A stretch of DNA of 64,000 nucleotides from Fibrobacter sp. UWB13 (GTDB lineage Bacteria > Fibrobacterota > Fibrobacteria > Fibrobacterales > Fibrobacteraceae): positions 124,001-188,000 of the forward strand of contig NZ_FXAX01000004.1 of the NCBI RefSeq assembly GCF_900177805.1, given 5' to 3'. Numbering within the stretch: position 1 is the first letter of the stretch; the number at the start of each line of letters is the position of its first letter. The notes beneath the pieces were generated by a model. It searched no databases. It was not told the origin of the DNA and saw only the letters and a program-made list of their open reading frames with translations. Of the stretch, positions 33,276 through 42,511 are shown piece by piece. Position numbers and translations under genes: made by a program.

Positions 33276-35588
33276 TCAATGGATGACCAGGAGTTTTCCT
33301 TTTTTAACCTTGGATTTTCCACGAATAATATACTGATAGACACCTGGAGCCACAATATTTCCATTATCCATCCGGCCATCCCATTCGGCACGACCACCGA
33401 CAACGCGTTCATTGGCAAGTGTCGCCACCAGTCGACCACCCCTATTGTAAATGTTGATGACAGCATCATCCGAGATGTTGTTGAACAACACATACTGATG
33501 TCTATTCGGGCGGAAGGGATTCGGGAATACCTTGACTTCTTCACGGGCAGCATCGGTCATGTTGCCTTCCGTACTGCGCAAGTCATTCCTCGTGTAACGG
33601 GTAACACCGTTATCATGAGCAAACCAGACATAACCGAGCAGCGAGTCAATAGCCACATCCTGGACTCTATCGCTCAGAAGACCATGCCATGTCGTAAAAT
33701 GGGTTACAGACAATGTATCCGGATTTGTCACTCGCGGAGTCAAGCGGTACGCTCCGTTCGTCGAAGTTCCAACCCAGAGGTTTCCACGGCTATCCACATC
33801 AATACTTGTAAAACTTGCACTTGTAAGGCCGTTTGTAGAAAGCGGAGTTCTCAGAGAATCCTGCTCTTCGTTCCAATATGCAAGCGAAGACGCCGTTACT
33901 ATCCAGAAATAATCCGTCTTCGGTTCATAAACCATGTCCAGCGGAGTGGATGGCGTTCCGTAATAGTTCTTTACCTGAATCTTTGACTTTTTCAACTCAC
34001 CGCCCATCTGTTTTGGAGGTGGGAACGTAAATACATCCAAGCCACCATCGGCATCCGTCGTCAGCTCCTTACGAGTACCGACATAAACTTTCCAATCGCC
34101 AGTTTCCTTGTCAATGCGGGCGACCATCGGTCCACCAAGCATTGCACTGCCGATATTGTTTGCGCAAGAGATATTGCCGTTCAGGTCTACATAGATGAGG
34201 CTGTACCCACTGTTCGAGCCCGACGTCGTAAGGAATCCATTGTTATCCGGAGCGGGGATCGTCCACACCGCCACAGTGTATGGCGTCTTGGGATTTTCCA
34301 GAATGTTGTCCATGCAAAGACCTTCTGTCGCCATAAAGGACGTTTCCAGAGATTCGCCCCACTGGGAATACATGAAATAGCCCTGTCCCCAGATATGGTA
34401 GAATACCGTACCATCAGGAATGACCGACAACGTTTTCATATTGTGACCTAGAGCATCCGTGTTATTGCCAATAGCACTAGGCAAAGCGAGCTTAGGTTCA
34501 CTCCATTCGTTACCAAAATTACGCGAGAAAAGACCTTTCTTGGAAGCAGCTAAGACTCCTCCTCCCGGAAGTACCTGAAGTTCGTAGGCGCCTCCAACGG
34601 CAAACTTCTTGTACTCGATCAATTCCGAAAGCTTGCGACCATCGTAATAGAATATATCGTTAGGCCCTGCCAAAATTGCCTTACCCGAAGGCTGCAACGA
34701 AACCCAACAGACTTTAGACTGTAAATAAGGATGACGTATCGTATCATTCTTGATAATTTTCACAGACTCCTTTTTTTCATACAAGACCGAATCTTCCAAC
34801 GCATGTCCACGGAGAGTGACTAGCGGAGCATCCGACGAAATCACAGAGAACGTATCAAGAGCGACAACCGTCTCGCCATCCTTGTCCCAAATTCTCATGC
34901 CTTCCGAAGGGAACGTCATGAGCTTACCATTCTTCCATGCGATATCCTTAATGTCATAGCCTTTGTTAGATGCAGATTTTACGACACTCCAGGAATCCTG
35001 ATTATAAAGCTGCACATCCGATTCCAGATTTTCCCAGTCCATCTTGCGCACGTAAAGAGATTGACCGACAGCGACAAACAGGGAATCCCCGCGAACCTTC
35101 ATGGCACTAATAGATTCCGACGTCAAGCTCACATCCGAAATACGATCCACAGTGATAATTGACGTCAACGTCTTGAGGTTAAAAAACGAGAGGCGGTTTT
35201 CGAACGCAATCGTCAAAACGGAGCCGGACAAACAAACCATGCCAGGGATCACATACACTTTGTTGCTTGCGTAGGAACGGCTAAGGACTTGCCAGTAACC
35301 GTTTACCATCGTCGAAATGATACCGAAGTCGCTCACGGCAAAGATTTCATTTTCCGAAACGACCACCGCACTTATGGACTGGTCGCCAAGACCATTCGAC
35401 GTCGTGTACAAGTCATCTGCGGTATTCGTCCTGTAACGGACGCCGCCACCCGTTGCCATCAGCAAGCCGTCGCCATAAGGCGCAGCCGACTTGATCGGAA
35501 GCGGGCTTGAAAAATTGAGCCAGCCATCAACGGCAAAAGCGGTTGTGGCGAGAGCGAGGATACAGATAAGCTTTGACAATATTTTCAC
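33276..35588 (-). CDS. Secreted two-component-propeller-like protein with T9SS-like C-terminal tail
   Basis: A 770-aa exported protein. After the signal peptide (ending TTAFA) it has beta-propeller blades of the kind found in two-component regulator sensors (GLGDQSISAVVVSENEIFAV, ASFTSIDVDSRGNLWVGTST, DRVQDVAIDSLLGYVWFAHD). The last 90 residues are FlgD/por-secretion-tail-like: KVFPNPFRPN, VINIYNRGGRLVATL, WDGR and VAPGVYQYII. This architecture suggests type IX-like secretion to the cell surface, which is inference. It lies 29 bases downstream of the ECF sigma gene. Confidence 0.75.
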   Translation of the reverse strand: MKILSKLICILALATTAFAVDGWLNFSSPLPIKSAAPYGDGLLMATGGGVRYRTNTADDLYTTSNGLGDQSISAVVVSENEIFAVSDFGIISTMVNGYWQVLSRSYASNKVYVIPGMVCLSGSVLTIAFENRLSFFNLKTLTSIITVDRISDVSLTSESISAMKVRGDSLFVAVGQSLYVRKMDWENLESDVQLYNQDSWSVVKSASNKGYDIKDIAWKNGKLMTFPSEGMRIWDKDGETVVALDTFSVISSDAPLVTLRGHALEDSVLYEKKESVKIIKNDTIRHPYLQSKVCWVSLQPSGKAILAGPNDIFYYDGRKLSELIEYKKFAVGGAYELQVLPGGGVLAASKKGLFSRNFGNEWSEPKLALPSAIGNNTDALGHNMKTLSVIPDGTVFYHIWGQGYFMYSQWGESLETSFMATEGLCMDNILENPKTPYTVAVWTIPAPDNNGFLTTSGSNSGYSLIYVDLNGNISCANNIGSAMLGGPMVARIDKETGDWKVYVGTRKELTTDADGGLDVFTFPPPKQMGGELKKSKIQVKNYYGTPSTPLDMVYEPKTDYFWIVTASSLAYWNEEQDSLRTPLSTNGLTSASFTSIDVDSRGNLWVGTSTNGAYRLTPRVTNPDTLSVTHFTTWHGLLSDRVQDVAIDSLLGYVWFAHDNGVTRYTRNDLRSTEGNMTDAAREEVKVFPNPFRPNRHQYVLFNNISDDAVINIYNRGGRLVATLANERVVGGRAEWDGRMDNGNIVAPGVYQYIIRGKSKVKKGKLLVIH

Positions 35589-35617
35589 ATTCTAAAATTA
35601 CAAATTTTAAAAACTTT

Positions 35618-36229
35618 TCAACCGGCATATTCAATAATTTCTCGCAATGAGGCGTCCCGACCAAAAACCATTTTTAACAATTCCTTTTGTTGGACCATCT
35701 TTTCCCGCATTTTTTCAAACGCTTTTATTCGGCGCCTTGTAATTCCCGTTCTAGAAAGTCCTATCAAGTTACTCAATTCATCTGTATTATAGCCTACAAT
35801 CGAAAGTTCCACGATCATCTTTTCTAGCGGACTCAATACCGAAAGCAGGCTTGAAAGCTCCCCTATAATAGCGCTGACGTTAACATCCTCATCGGGCAGC
35901 GAATGCTCCAAGTTTTCAGATGCCGTATAACGCTCCATGCGGTCGTACAGAATCGAAAGCGGAATTTCCCGGTTCCATCCCCTTTTCCGATAGCCGCTAT
36001 AATGGCAATTCAACAGAACCGTCTGAAACCATGGCAACAAATGGACTCCGTTGTTCAACTCACTTGCCTTTTGGCAAAAACGGAGCGCCACCTCCTGAAA
36101 CAAGTCGTCCGCCTCGTCTTTTAAGCCGCACTTTTTCAAACACAATTTGTATATTCTGTAGGAATATTTTTTCCAAACACTACCTACCCAATCGCGGGGT
36201 TGGTCACAAAGGAAACCCGTATATGACAT
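35618..36229 (-). CDS. ECF-family RNA polymerase sigma factor
   Basis: A 203-aa sigma factor. Region 2 is visible as DWVGSVWKKYSYRIYKLCLK, ADDLFQEVALRFCQKA and LPWFQTVLLNCHYSGYRK; region 4 as LSPLEKMIVELSIVGYNTDE, then LIGLSRTGITRRRIKAFEKM. The tail (KMVFGRDASLREIIEYAG) is extra. No anti-sigma gene is adjacent; the next genes encode exported proteins. ATG 36229 is chosen over an in-frame TTG at 36265 since neither has a strong ribosome-binding site. It is divergent from dsbD. Confidence 0.8.
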   Translation of the reverse strand: MSYTGFLCDQPRDWVGSVWKKYSYRIYKLCLKKCGLKDEADDLFQEVALRFCQKASELNNGVHLLPWFQTVLLNCHYSGYRKRGWNREIPLSILYDRMERYTASENLEHSLPDEDVNVSAIIGELSSLLSVLSPLEKMIVELSIVGYNTDELSNLIGLSRTGITRRRIKAFEKMREKMVQQKELLKMVFGRDASLREIIEYAG

Positions 36230-36278
36230 AAATGTTTTATTTCCAATATTTTCTACTTCTTTCAACGGGACTTAATTT

Positions 36279-38204
36279 ATGAAAATTTTAGACAAATTTA
36301 AGGAATTTGGAAATTTTGCAAACAACCGTTTGCAAAAAACGTCATTTTGCATGCTATTGTTTGCAACGGCTATTTTTGCGGAAGAGTTCAACATGAACAA
36401 TATGCCGCCTCCAGAAGCTGGCATGAAGTATTCTGTGGGGGCTTTGCAGAAAGGTTCGAGCGTTACTGTTGAAATCGAAATTCCGGATAACTGGCATGTA
36501 AACGCAAATGTTGCCGCCGATGAATTTTTAAAACCCTCGTCTATCGAGATTTCGGCAAAGGGCATTCACTTTGGAGAGCCCAAATGGCCAGAACCGATCA
36601 AGGAATACAGCGAAGCCTTGGATCTCGAGAATCTCGTGTTCAAAGGACTCTTCCAAATCACGCTCCCGGTCGATAGCGTCGAAGATGATTACGACAGCTT
36701 GACGACCAAGGCAACATTCCATTACCAGGCATGCGACAATTCGATTTGCCTCGCTCCATCGCAAGTGACATTTGGACTTGGACCGCTCGGGTTTACAAAA
36801 AAAAGCGCATCGCGAGATGATGCAACTGCTCCTGGAGCCAAAAGTGCTACAAACTCTACAGTGAAAACGGGCGGAAACGCCGCTGCAAATGCCACCGGGA
36901 ATGTGATCAATGCGCCAAGCGCTGCTGGGAATACCACAGAAGGTGCCGCCGGAACGTTCATTTTGCTTTTGTCCGCACTGTTCGGTGGCTTAATTCTGAA
37001 CTTGATGCCGTGCGTGCTTCCCGTGCTTTCGCTAAAGCTTTTCAGCTTGATCAAGCAGTCTCGTGAGAGCCGCCGGCGCCTGCTTATGCTAGGCGCCACG
37101 ACAACCCTCGGGATACTTGTGAGTTTCTGGACGCTCGCCGGGGTTGTCGCCGCCGTCAAGGCGGGCGGCGGAAATGCAGGCTGGGGCATGCAATTCCAGA
37201 GCGCTGGATTCATTGCATTCATGGTCGTGATTCTGAGCGCCTTTGCGATGAGCTTTTTTGGAGTCTTTGAAATTTGGCTTCCCGGAAGCGCCACCACCAA
37301 GATGGACAAGGCTGGGCACAAGCAGGGCTTTTGGGGCGCATTTTTCACAGGCGCACTCCTCGTGCTTTTGAGCACACCGTGCTCTGCACCGTTTCTCGGT
37401 ACAGCGATGGGTTTTGCATTTACCGCATCGACCCCTGTGCTGTTTTTGTTTTTCACCGCAGCAGGCATCGGGCTTGCACTCCCCTACATGCTCGTAAGTG
37501 CGTTTCCGAAAGTCCTGAAAGTTTTTCCGAAACCGGGCGCATGGATGGTCACGCTCCAGAAAATCATGGGCGTTCTTTTGCTCGGCACAGTCGTATGGCT
37601 CTTGTGGGTTGTGCATGAACAAGCCGGAAACGTCGGCGTAGGCATCTTCGCCGCCATTTCACTTTTGAGCATCGCCATGAGTTTTGCGATAGGAAACATC
37701 GCCCCACCGGGCGTCGCGTTCTTTCGCGAAGTGCTCTCCGTTGGCGGCGCCGTTGTAATCCTTGCCATTATCTGGTTTGCATTTGCATCGCCAAAGTTCG
37801 AAGCCGAAGTCGATGCAATTTTCAAGGCAAGGTCAGTACAGCTCGTCACCGAAGATGGCTGGTACCGCTACACGCCAGAACTCATCGAAGAATTTGCGAA
37901 GTCCGGTCGTACCGTATTCATTGACGCCACCGCCGACTGGTGCCTCACTTGCAAGGCAAACGAAGCTGCCGTCCTCAACCGCGATGATTTCAAGCACGCC
38001 ATGGACAGTCTGAATGTCGCCCGCGTCAAGGCTGACTGGACTCGCGAAACACCCGAAGTCACAGCGCTCCTGCGCAGCATGGGCAAGTCCGGCGTCCCCG
38101 CCTACGCCATCTACCCCGCAGGCGATGCAAGCAAGCAAATCGTTCTCCCAGAACTCCTTACGACAAGCGCGATTGTGGAGAAGATTGTAGACGGTAGACT
38201 GTAA
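36279..38204 (+). CDS. dsbD: Thiol:disulfide interchange protein DsbD
   Basis: Carries electrons from cytoplasmic thioredoxin across the inner membrane to periplasmic partners. The 641-aa protein has all three parts: an N-terminal alpha domain with QACDNSICLAP (redox Cys pair near 148-153), an eight-helix core with membrane cysteines in LMPCVLPVLSLK and STPCSAPFLG, and a C-terminal thioredoxin-like domain with DWCLTCKANE. A long Ala/Thr/Asn linker (about 180-225) joins the first two. A terminator follows. Confidence 0.92.
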   Translation: MKILDKFKEFGNFANNRLQKTSFCMLLFATAIFAEEFNMNNMPPPEAGMKYSVGALQKGSSVTVEIEIPDNWHVNANVAADEFLKPSSIEISAKGIHFGEPKWPEPIKEYSEALDLENLVFKGLFQITLPVDSVEDDYDSLTTKATFHYQACDNSICLAPSQVTFGLGPLGFTKKSASRDDATAPGAKSATNSTVKTGGNAAANATGNVINAPSAAGNTTEGAAGTFILLLSALFGGLILNLMPCVLPVLSLKLFSLIKQSRESRRRLLMLGATTTLGILVSFWTLAGVVAAVKAGGGNAGWGMQFQSAGFIAFMVVILSAFAMSFFGVFEIWLPGSATTKMDKAGHKQGFWGAFFTGALLVLLSTPCSAPFLGTAMGFAFTASTPVLFLFFTAAGIGLALPYMLVSAFPKVLKVFPKPGAWMVTLQKIMGVLLLGTVVWLLWVVHEQAGNVGVGIFAAISLLSIAMSFAIGNIAPPGVAFFREVLSVGGAVVILAIIWFAFASPKFEAEVDAIFKARSVQLVTEDGWYRYTPELIEEFAKSGRTVFIDATADWCLTCKANEAAVLNRDDFKHAMDSLNVARVKADWTRETPEVTALLRSMGKSGVPAYAIYPAGDASKQIVLPELLTTSAIVEKIVDGRL

Positions 38205-38216
38205 AATTGATAGTGG

Positions 38217-38251
38217 TCAAAAAAAAGGTGGCTTGAAGCCACCTTTTTTCG
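38217..38251. terminator. Terminator after dsbD (possibly bidirectional)
   Basis: AAAAAAGGTGGCT-TGA-AGCCACCTTTTTT; symmetrical A and T runs also allow it to end the convergent glycogen synthase transcript. Confidence 0.85.
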
Positions 38252-38261
38252 CTTTACTGGC

Positions 38262-38287
38262 GAAGCCGGAATAAATCCGGCATGACA
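38262..38287. repeat. Dispersed hairpin repeat (GCCGGAATAAATCCGGCATGACAA)
   Basis: Nearly identical to 16852-16878; inverted repeat GCCGGA-ATAAA-TCCGGC plus ATGACAAC. Confidence 0.75.
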
Positions 38288-38290
38288 ACA

Positions 38291-39523
38291 TTAAACGCGC
38301 TTGCCTTCACGCTTGTAGCGTTCGATGCATTCCTGGTAGAAGTCGAATGTCTGCTTGGCAATCGTCTTCCAGCTGAACACGTCAATGGCGCGCTTGCGGC
38401 TGACTTCGCCCATCTTCTTTGCAAGTTCCGGATTCTCGAGAATCTTGTTGAGCTTGTTCGCAAAGTCCGTCTGGAAAGTCTTCGGATCAGCAGGTTCAAA
38501 GATCTTTTCGGAAACCGGCTTGAGCGGCACGAGGTAACCCGTTTCGCCATCGACGATGATTTCCGGAATGCCACCGACAGCAGAGCCAACGACCGGCGTT
38601 CCGCAGCTCATGGCTTCGAGATTGATAATGCCGAACGGTTCATAAAGAGACGGCGTCGCAAAAACGGTTGCATGGCTATAGAGCACGCGAAGTTCCGTAT
38701 GCGGCACAGCGTCCTGAATCCACACGACTCCATCACGTGTCTTCTGGACTTCTTCAATCAAGCGCTTGCATTCATCGGCAAGTTCCTGCGTGTCCGGCGC
38801 ACCGGCGCAAAGCACCACCTGAGCATTCTTGTCGATCTGCGGGATTGCCTGAATGAGCTGGCTGATGCCCTTCTGGCGCGTAATACGGCCCACAAAGAGC
38901 ACGAACGGACGCTTCGGATCCACGCCCCACTTCTTCAAGATTTCTTCATCGAACGTCGGCTTGTAAAAATCCGGATCGATACCGTTGTAGATAACCTTCA
39001 CGCGATCTTCCGGCACGCCGTAAAGCTTCATCACATCGCGCTTCATGCCTTCGCTCACGGCAATCACGCCGTCAGCAGCTTCGTAAGCGGTGCGTTCAAT
39101 CCAGCAGCTCATGTTATAGCCGCCGTCACCGAGCTGTTCCGCTTTCCACGGACGGTGCGGTTCGAGCGAGTGCGTCGTCAAAATAAGCGGGCACTGCAAA
39201 AGGCGACTTGCAACCACGCCACCGAAATGGCTGTACCACGTATGGCAATGAATCACATCGATATCCTTGAGCGAGGACATCCACTGCAAATTAATATCGA
39301 GCGGCTTCAAGATTTTCTTGAAACGTTCATCAGCCGGATTATGTTCTAGCTTCTGGCTAAAACCAATGGCTCGGATATTGTCTGCATCGTCGTTCTGCGG
39401 ACCAAAGCAGCGTGCTTCGATGTGGCAGAGCTTGGAAAGTTCTTGGCTCAGGAACTTGACGTGGATACCTGCACCGCCATAGATTTCTGGCGGAAACTCA
39501 TTAGTAAGGATAGCAGCGTTCAT
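38291..39523 (-). CDS. Glycogen synthase, GlgM/corynebacterial GT4 type
   Basis: A 410-aa GT4 glycosyltransferase. N-terminal Rossmann half: LTNEFPPEIYGGAGIHVKFL and HCHTWYSHFGG; C-terminal half: FVGRITRQKG and the EX7E motif in EPFGIINLEAMSCG. The sequence resembles the actinobacterial-type GlgA now called GlgM, which makes maltose 1-phosphate or extends alpha-1,4-glucan from ADP-glucose; donor specificity is inferred. Fibrobacter stores glycogen, and this window also has a glycogen-binding-domain protein and a phosphohexomutase. Confidence 0.82.
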   Translation of the reverse strand: MNAAILTNEFPPEIYGGAGIHVKFLSQELSKLCHIEARCFGPQNDDADNIRAIGFSQKLEHNPADERFKKILKPLDINLQWMSSLKDIDVIHCHTWYSHFGGVVASRLLQCPLILTTHSLEPHRPWKAEQLGDGGYNMSCWIERTAYEAADGVIAVSEGMKRDVMKLYGVPEDRVKVIYNGIDPDFYKPTFDEEILKKWGVDPKRPFVLFVGRITRQKGISQLIQAIPQIDKNAQVVLCAGAPDTQELADECKRLIEEVQKTRDGVVWIQDAVPHTELRVLYSHATVFATPSLYEPFGIINLEAMSCGTPVVGSAVGGIPEIIVDGETGYLVPLKPVSEKIFEPADPKTFQTDFANKLNKILENPELAKKMGEVSRKRAIDVFSWKTIAKQTFDFYQECIERYKREGKRV

Positions 39524-39605
39524 AATACAGCAAACAGTGTTTAGTGGACAGGGGTTCGGTAAATGTCCGCAAACTGTTTTCGTGAATAATTATAAAAAAT
39601 TGTAT

Positions 39606-39659
39606 AAGGAGATGCCCTATCAAGTCTGGCATGACAATAATATTTGCGGGCATGACAAG
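39606..39659. repeat. Dispersed repeat remnants (GGAGATGCCC...GGCATGACA)
   Basis: AAGGAGATGCCCTATCAAGT followed by CTGGCATGACAATAAT and a second GCGGGCATGACAAG end. Looks like one element plus a partial second copy. Confidence 0.55.
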
Positions 39660-39663
39660 CGTA

Positions 39664-39696
39664 AAACAAACACCTCGACCATGAAGATCGAGGCGC
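39664..39696 (-). terminator. Terminator of Ser-rich hydrolase lipoprotein 1
   Basis: Minus strand CCTCGA ... TCGAGG then TGTTTGTTTT. Confidence 0.55.
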
Positions 39697-39720
39697 TTGG
39701 TGTTTGGAGTGTTTAAGAGA

Positions 39721-41028
39721 TTAGAAGTTCTTGCACTGGCCCTTCCAATTGCCGCGTTCGCCAACAATCGGGCCATTGATGTACTTGCCACTAGAGCCAA
39801 CGAAATCAGCCTTGCGGTTGTCTTCGCCACCGAGGTGCCAACGCATCCATGCAACCGTTGCAGCCATGCCGCCCCACGGACCAGAACCATGGCCCCAGCC
39901 GCATTCACCCTGCTGGCATTCATTGCCCTGACCGCCCGTCATCTTGATGAGGCATGCCGGAGCCTTGACGCCCCGGTTGTTATAGTCAGCTTCGGCGTTC
40001 GGGCGTTCCATGCCGCCTTCGCCATAAACAATACCGATAGTCTTGCTTGTAGAAACCTGAGACATAGCCGTATGTCCGAGGTCACCACTATTGTTGAGCA
40101 TGGCGGTAATCACACGGTCGTCCTTGATGAGGGCCTGTTCAGATTCGAGACCGCCCATGGAGTGACCGGAGCAACCGACCTTCGTCATATCAAGCTTCTG
40201 GTACAGAGGATCATTCGGATCCTTGTTCTTCTTTTCGAGCCAGTTGAGGGCAGGAATTGCCTGGGTTGCGTTACCCGGAGATTCACGGAGTGCTATCACG
40301 ACAAAGCCGTGAGAAGCGAGACGACGGATAATACCACCGTATGCACCCGGTTCCGTGCCGCCACCCGGACCCCACACGACAACAGCGTGCTTCTGGTCGT
40401 TAGAAAGCTGTTCCGGATAAGCAAGGATTCCACCGCCATCGTGACCGGTGCGTTCAATGTACTTGACCTTCAACTGGTCCTTCGTCTCGTCCGTGCCTTC
40501 GGCAAGGAAAACACCCTTCGGCTTAGCTGCTTCGCTGGAGCTCGATTCGACCTTTTCTTCAGAACTGGAGGAGCTTACAGCAGGAGCCTTTTCAGAACTA
40601 GAACTTACAGCCGGTGCGGTAGCAGAGCTCGATGCCGGAGCGTCACCGCAGGCGTTCGGCAAGCTAGAAGCCAAGCACTTGTCATCAGAACTAGAGCTTG
40701 CAGCAACATCTGCAGAAGATTCTGCGCCCGGAGCAGCTGCGCTGCTGGATCCTGCCTGCGGCCCAACATCCGCACTAGAACCCGGAACAGTTGCACTGGA
40801 GCCAGCTTCAACAGTCGTACCAGAAGTCGGCTGAGCGGCATCAGAGCTAGAAATTTCTGCGCCAGCAGACCACCGAGAGTCAGAACTCGTGCCCGGCTGA
40901 ACTTCTCCGGCAGAGCTAGACGACAAGCTGGCAGTAAAATCGCTAATTGCAGACGTGACATCGTCACCGCAATTTAGGAAGACCAAAGAACTGGCCAACA
41001 CCACAGTTTTTAAGAGTTTAGATTTCAT
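39721..41028 (-). CDS. Ser-rich-linker lipoprotein with alpha/beta-hydrolase domain, copy 1
   Basis: A 435-aa exported hydrolase. The signal peptide ends at Cys20 followed by GDD. Residues about 30-175 are a Ser/Ala/Glu-rich linker. The C-terminal 260 residues are an alpha/beta hydrolase of the cutinase/PAF-acetylhydrolase/dienelactone-hydrolase kind: VVVWGPGGGTEPGAYGG, RRLASHGFVVIAL, nucleophile in GCSGHSMGG, and a likely catalytic His in GWGHGSG. The substrate is unknown; cell-wall polysaccharide or ester-linked side groups are plausible. AGGAGAAC precedes the ATG. A paralogue lies directly upstream. Confidence 0.78.
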   Translation of the reverse strand: MKSKLLKTVVLASSLVFLNCGDDVTSAISDFTASLSSSSAGEVQPGTSSDSRWSAGAEISSSDAAQPTSGTTVEAGSSATVPGSSADVGPQAGSSSAAAPGAESSADVAASSSSDDKCLASSLPNACGDAPASSSATAPAVSSSSEKAPAVSSSSSEEKVESSSSEAAKPKGVFLAEGTDETKDQLKVKYIERTGHDGGGILAYPEQLSNDQKHAVVVWGPGGGTEPGAYGGIIRRLASHGFVVIALRESPGNATQAIPALNWLEKKNKDPNDPLYQKLDMTKVGCSGHSMGGLESEQALIKDDRVITAMLNNSGDLGHTAMSQVSTSKTIGIVYGEGGMERPNAEADYNNRGVKAPACLIKMTGGQGNECQQGECGWGHGSGPWGGMAATVAWMRWHLGGEDNRKADFVGSSGKYINGPIVGERGNWKGQCKNF

Positions 41029-41137
41029 TTTGTTCTCCTATTTTTCCCATAACCTGTATAGAAAGTACCTTATAATATCATCGAAATTTCATGTTTTGAA
41101 CAAAGTCTCGTGGATAAAAAGTCCAAAGGTAAACAAA

Positions 41138-41170
41138 AGAAAACGCCTCGATCGTAATGACCGAGACGCT
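41138..41170 (-). terminator. Terminator of Ser-rich hydrolase lipoprotein 2
   Basis: Minus strand CGTCTCG ... CGAGGCG then TTTTCTTTTG. Confidence 0.6.
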
Positions 41171-41204
41171 TGGTTGTTGGAGTGTGGAAATGATTATGAA
41201 TTAA

Positions 41205-42386
41205 TTAGAAATTCTTACATTGGGTTTTCCATTTGCCCTGCTTACCGATGATGCTTCCATCGATATACTTGCCAGTCGTACCCACAAAATCTGCCTGACG
41301 TTCGTTTTCGCCACCGAGCTGCCAGCGCATCCAGGCAATCGTTGCCGCCATGCCGTCCCAGGAACCGGAACCATGGCCGTAACCGCCTTCGGAATTGTTC
41401 TTCGGACCGCCCGTCATTTCGATCAGGCAAGACTTGATATCCGTTGCCGTTTCGTAATCCTTGATGGCGTTCGGCTTTTCCATGCCAACTTCACCATAAA
41501 GCACCGCAGCCGTTTTTTCTTTCGGGAAATTCTTGATGACACCGCCATTCTTGTCACCGCTATTGTTGAGGAATGCGGTAAACACGCGCTTGTCCTTGAT
41601 GGCTGCCTGCTCCGATTCCAAGCCGCCCATCGAATGCCCAGAGCAACCGACCTTCGTCAATTCAAGCTTCTGGTAGAACGGGTCGTTGGAATCCTTGTTC
41701 TTGTTTTCGAGCCAGTCAATCGCCTTGGAAGCCTGCGTTGCATCGCCCGGCGAAACGCTCAAGGCAATCACGACAAAACCATGCGAAGCGAGTCTGCGGA
41801 TCATGCCTTCGTAAGCGCCCGGTTCCGTGCCGCCGCCCGGCCCCCACACGACAACGCCGTGTTTCTGGTCGCTAGAAAGCTGTTCCGGATAAGCTAAAAT
41901 ACCCTTATTATCCCAACCCGTATTTGTCTTGTAAACGACCTTCAGCTGGTCCTTTTCTTCTTCCTTACCGCTCGCAAGGAAAATGCCCTTTGGAGCTTCG
42001 CTCGAACTAGAAACCTGTTCGCTGGAACTCGACTGAGCCTCGGAAGAACTGGACGCCACATCGCCTGAGCTAGACTGCACATCAGAAGAGCTGCTCGGAG
42101 CATCTGCCGAACTCACCGGAGCTTCGTCGGAACTCGATGCAGGCGCAATTTCGGAGCTAGAGGTCGGTGCAATATCAGAACTAGAGACCGGCGCATCACC
42201 GCAAGCGTTCGGCAAACTTGATGCCAAGCACTTGTCATCAGAGCTGGAACTTTCAGCCGTAGATTCTATGCTTGATGAAGAAATATCACCAGTAGACGAT
42301 AACGGAGAAGTTGCAGAATCGTCCCCGCAGTTGATAAAGGCAATGGCACTTGCCAAAATCACACCCTTAAAAATCTTTGATTTCAT
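41205..42386 (-). CDS. Ser-rich-linker lipoprotein with alpha/beta-hydrolase domain, copy 2
   Basis: A 393-aa paralogue of the neighbouring gene with the same plan: signal peptide ending Cys20-GDD, a Ser-rich linker (about 25-135), and an alpha/beta hydrolase with WGPGGGTEPGAYEG, LASHGFVVIAL, GCSGHSMGG and GYGHGSG. Both copies end in a Cys-containing QCKNF. The linkers share KCLASSLPNACGDAP but otherwise differ. AGGAG lies 8 bases before ATG 42386; the longer frame upstream is not used. Separate terminators imply separate transcripts. Confidence 0.78.
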   Translation of the reverse strand: MKSKIFKGVILASAIAFINCGDDSATSPLSSTGDISSSSIESTAESSSSDDKCLASSLPNACGDAPVSSSDIAPTSSSEIAPASSSDEAPVSSADAPSSSSDVQSSSGDVASSSSEAQSSSSEQVSSSSEAPKGIFLASGKEEEKDQLKVVYKTNTGWDNKGILAYPEQLSSDQKHGVVVWGPGGGTEPGAYEGMIRRLASHGFVVIALSVSPGDATQASKAIDWLENKNKDSNDPFYQKLELTKVGCSGHSMGGLESEQAAIKDKRVFTAFLNNSGDKNGGVIKNFPKEKTAAVLYGEVGMEKPNAIKDYETATDIKSCLIEMTGGPKNNSEGGYGHGSGSWDGMAATIAWMRWQLGGENERQADFVGTTGKYIDGSIIGKQGKWKTQCKNF

Positions 42387-42441
42387 TTTAGGCACTCCTT
42401 TTTTTACCAAGACCTTAATCCCATCCTTCAATAAAATACCC

Positions 42442-42475
42442 CCAAAAAAGCCCCGTGATCAAAATCACAGGGCAC
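42442..42475 (-). terminator. Terminator of folE
   Basis: Minus strand GCCCTGTGAT-TTTG-ATCACGGGGC then TTTTTT. Confidence 0.85.
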
Positions 42476-42511
42476 GTTTCGTTGACAAAAAGTCCAAAGC
42501 TAAAAAGGAGA

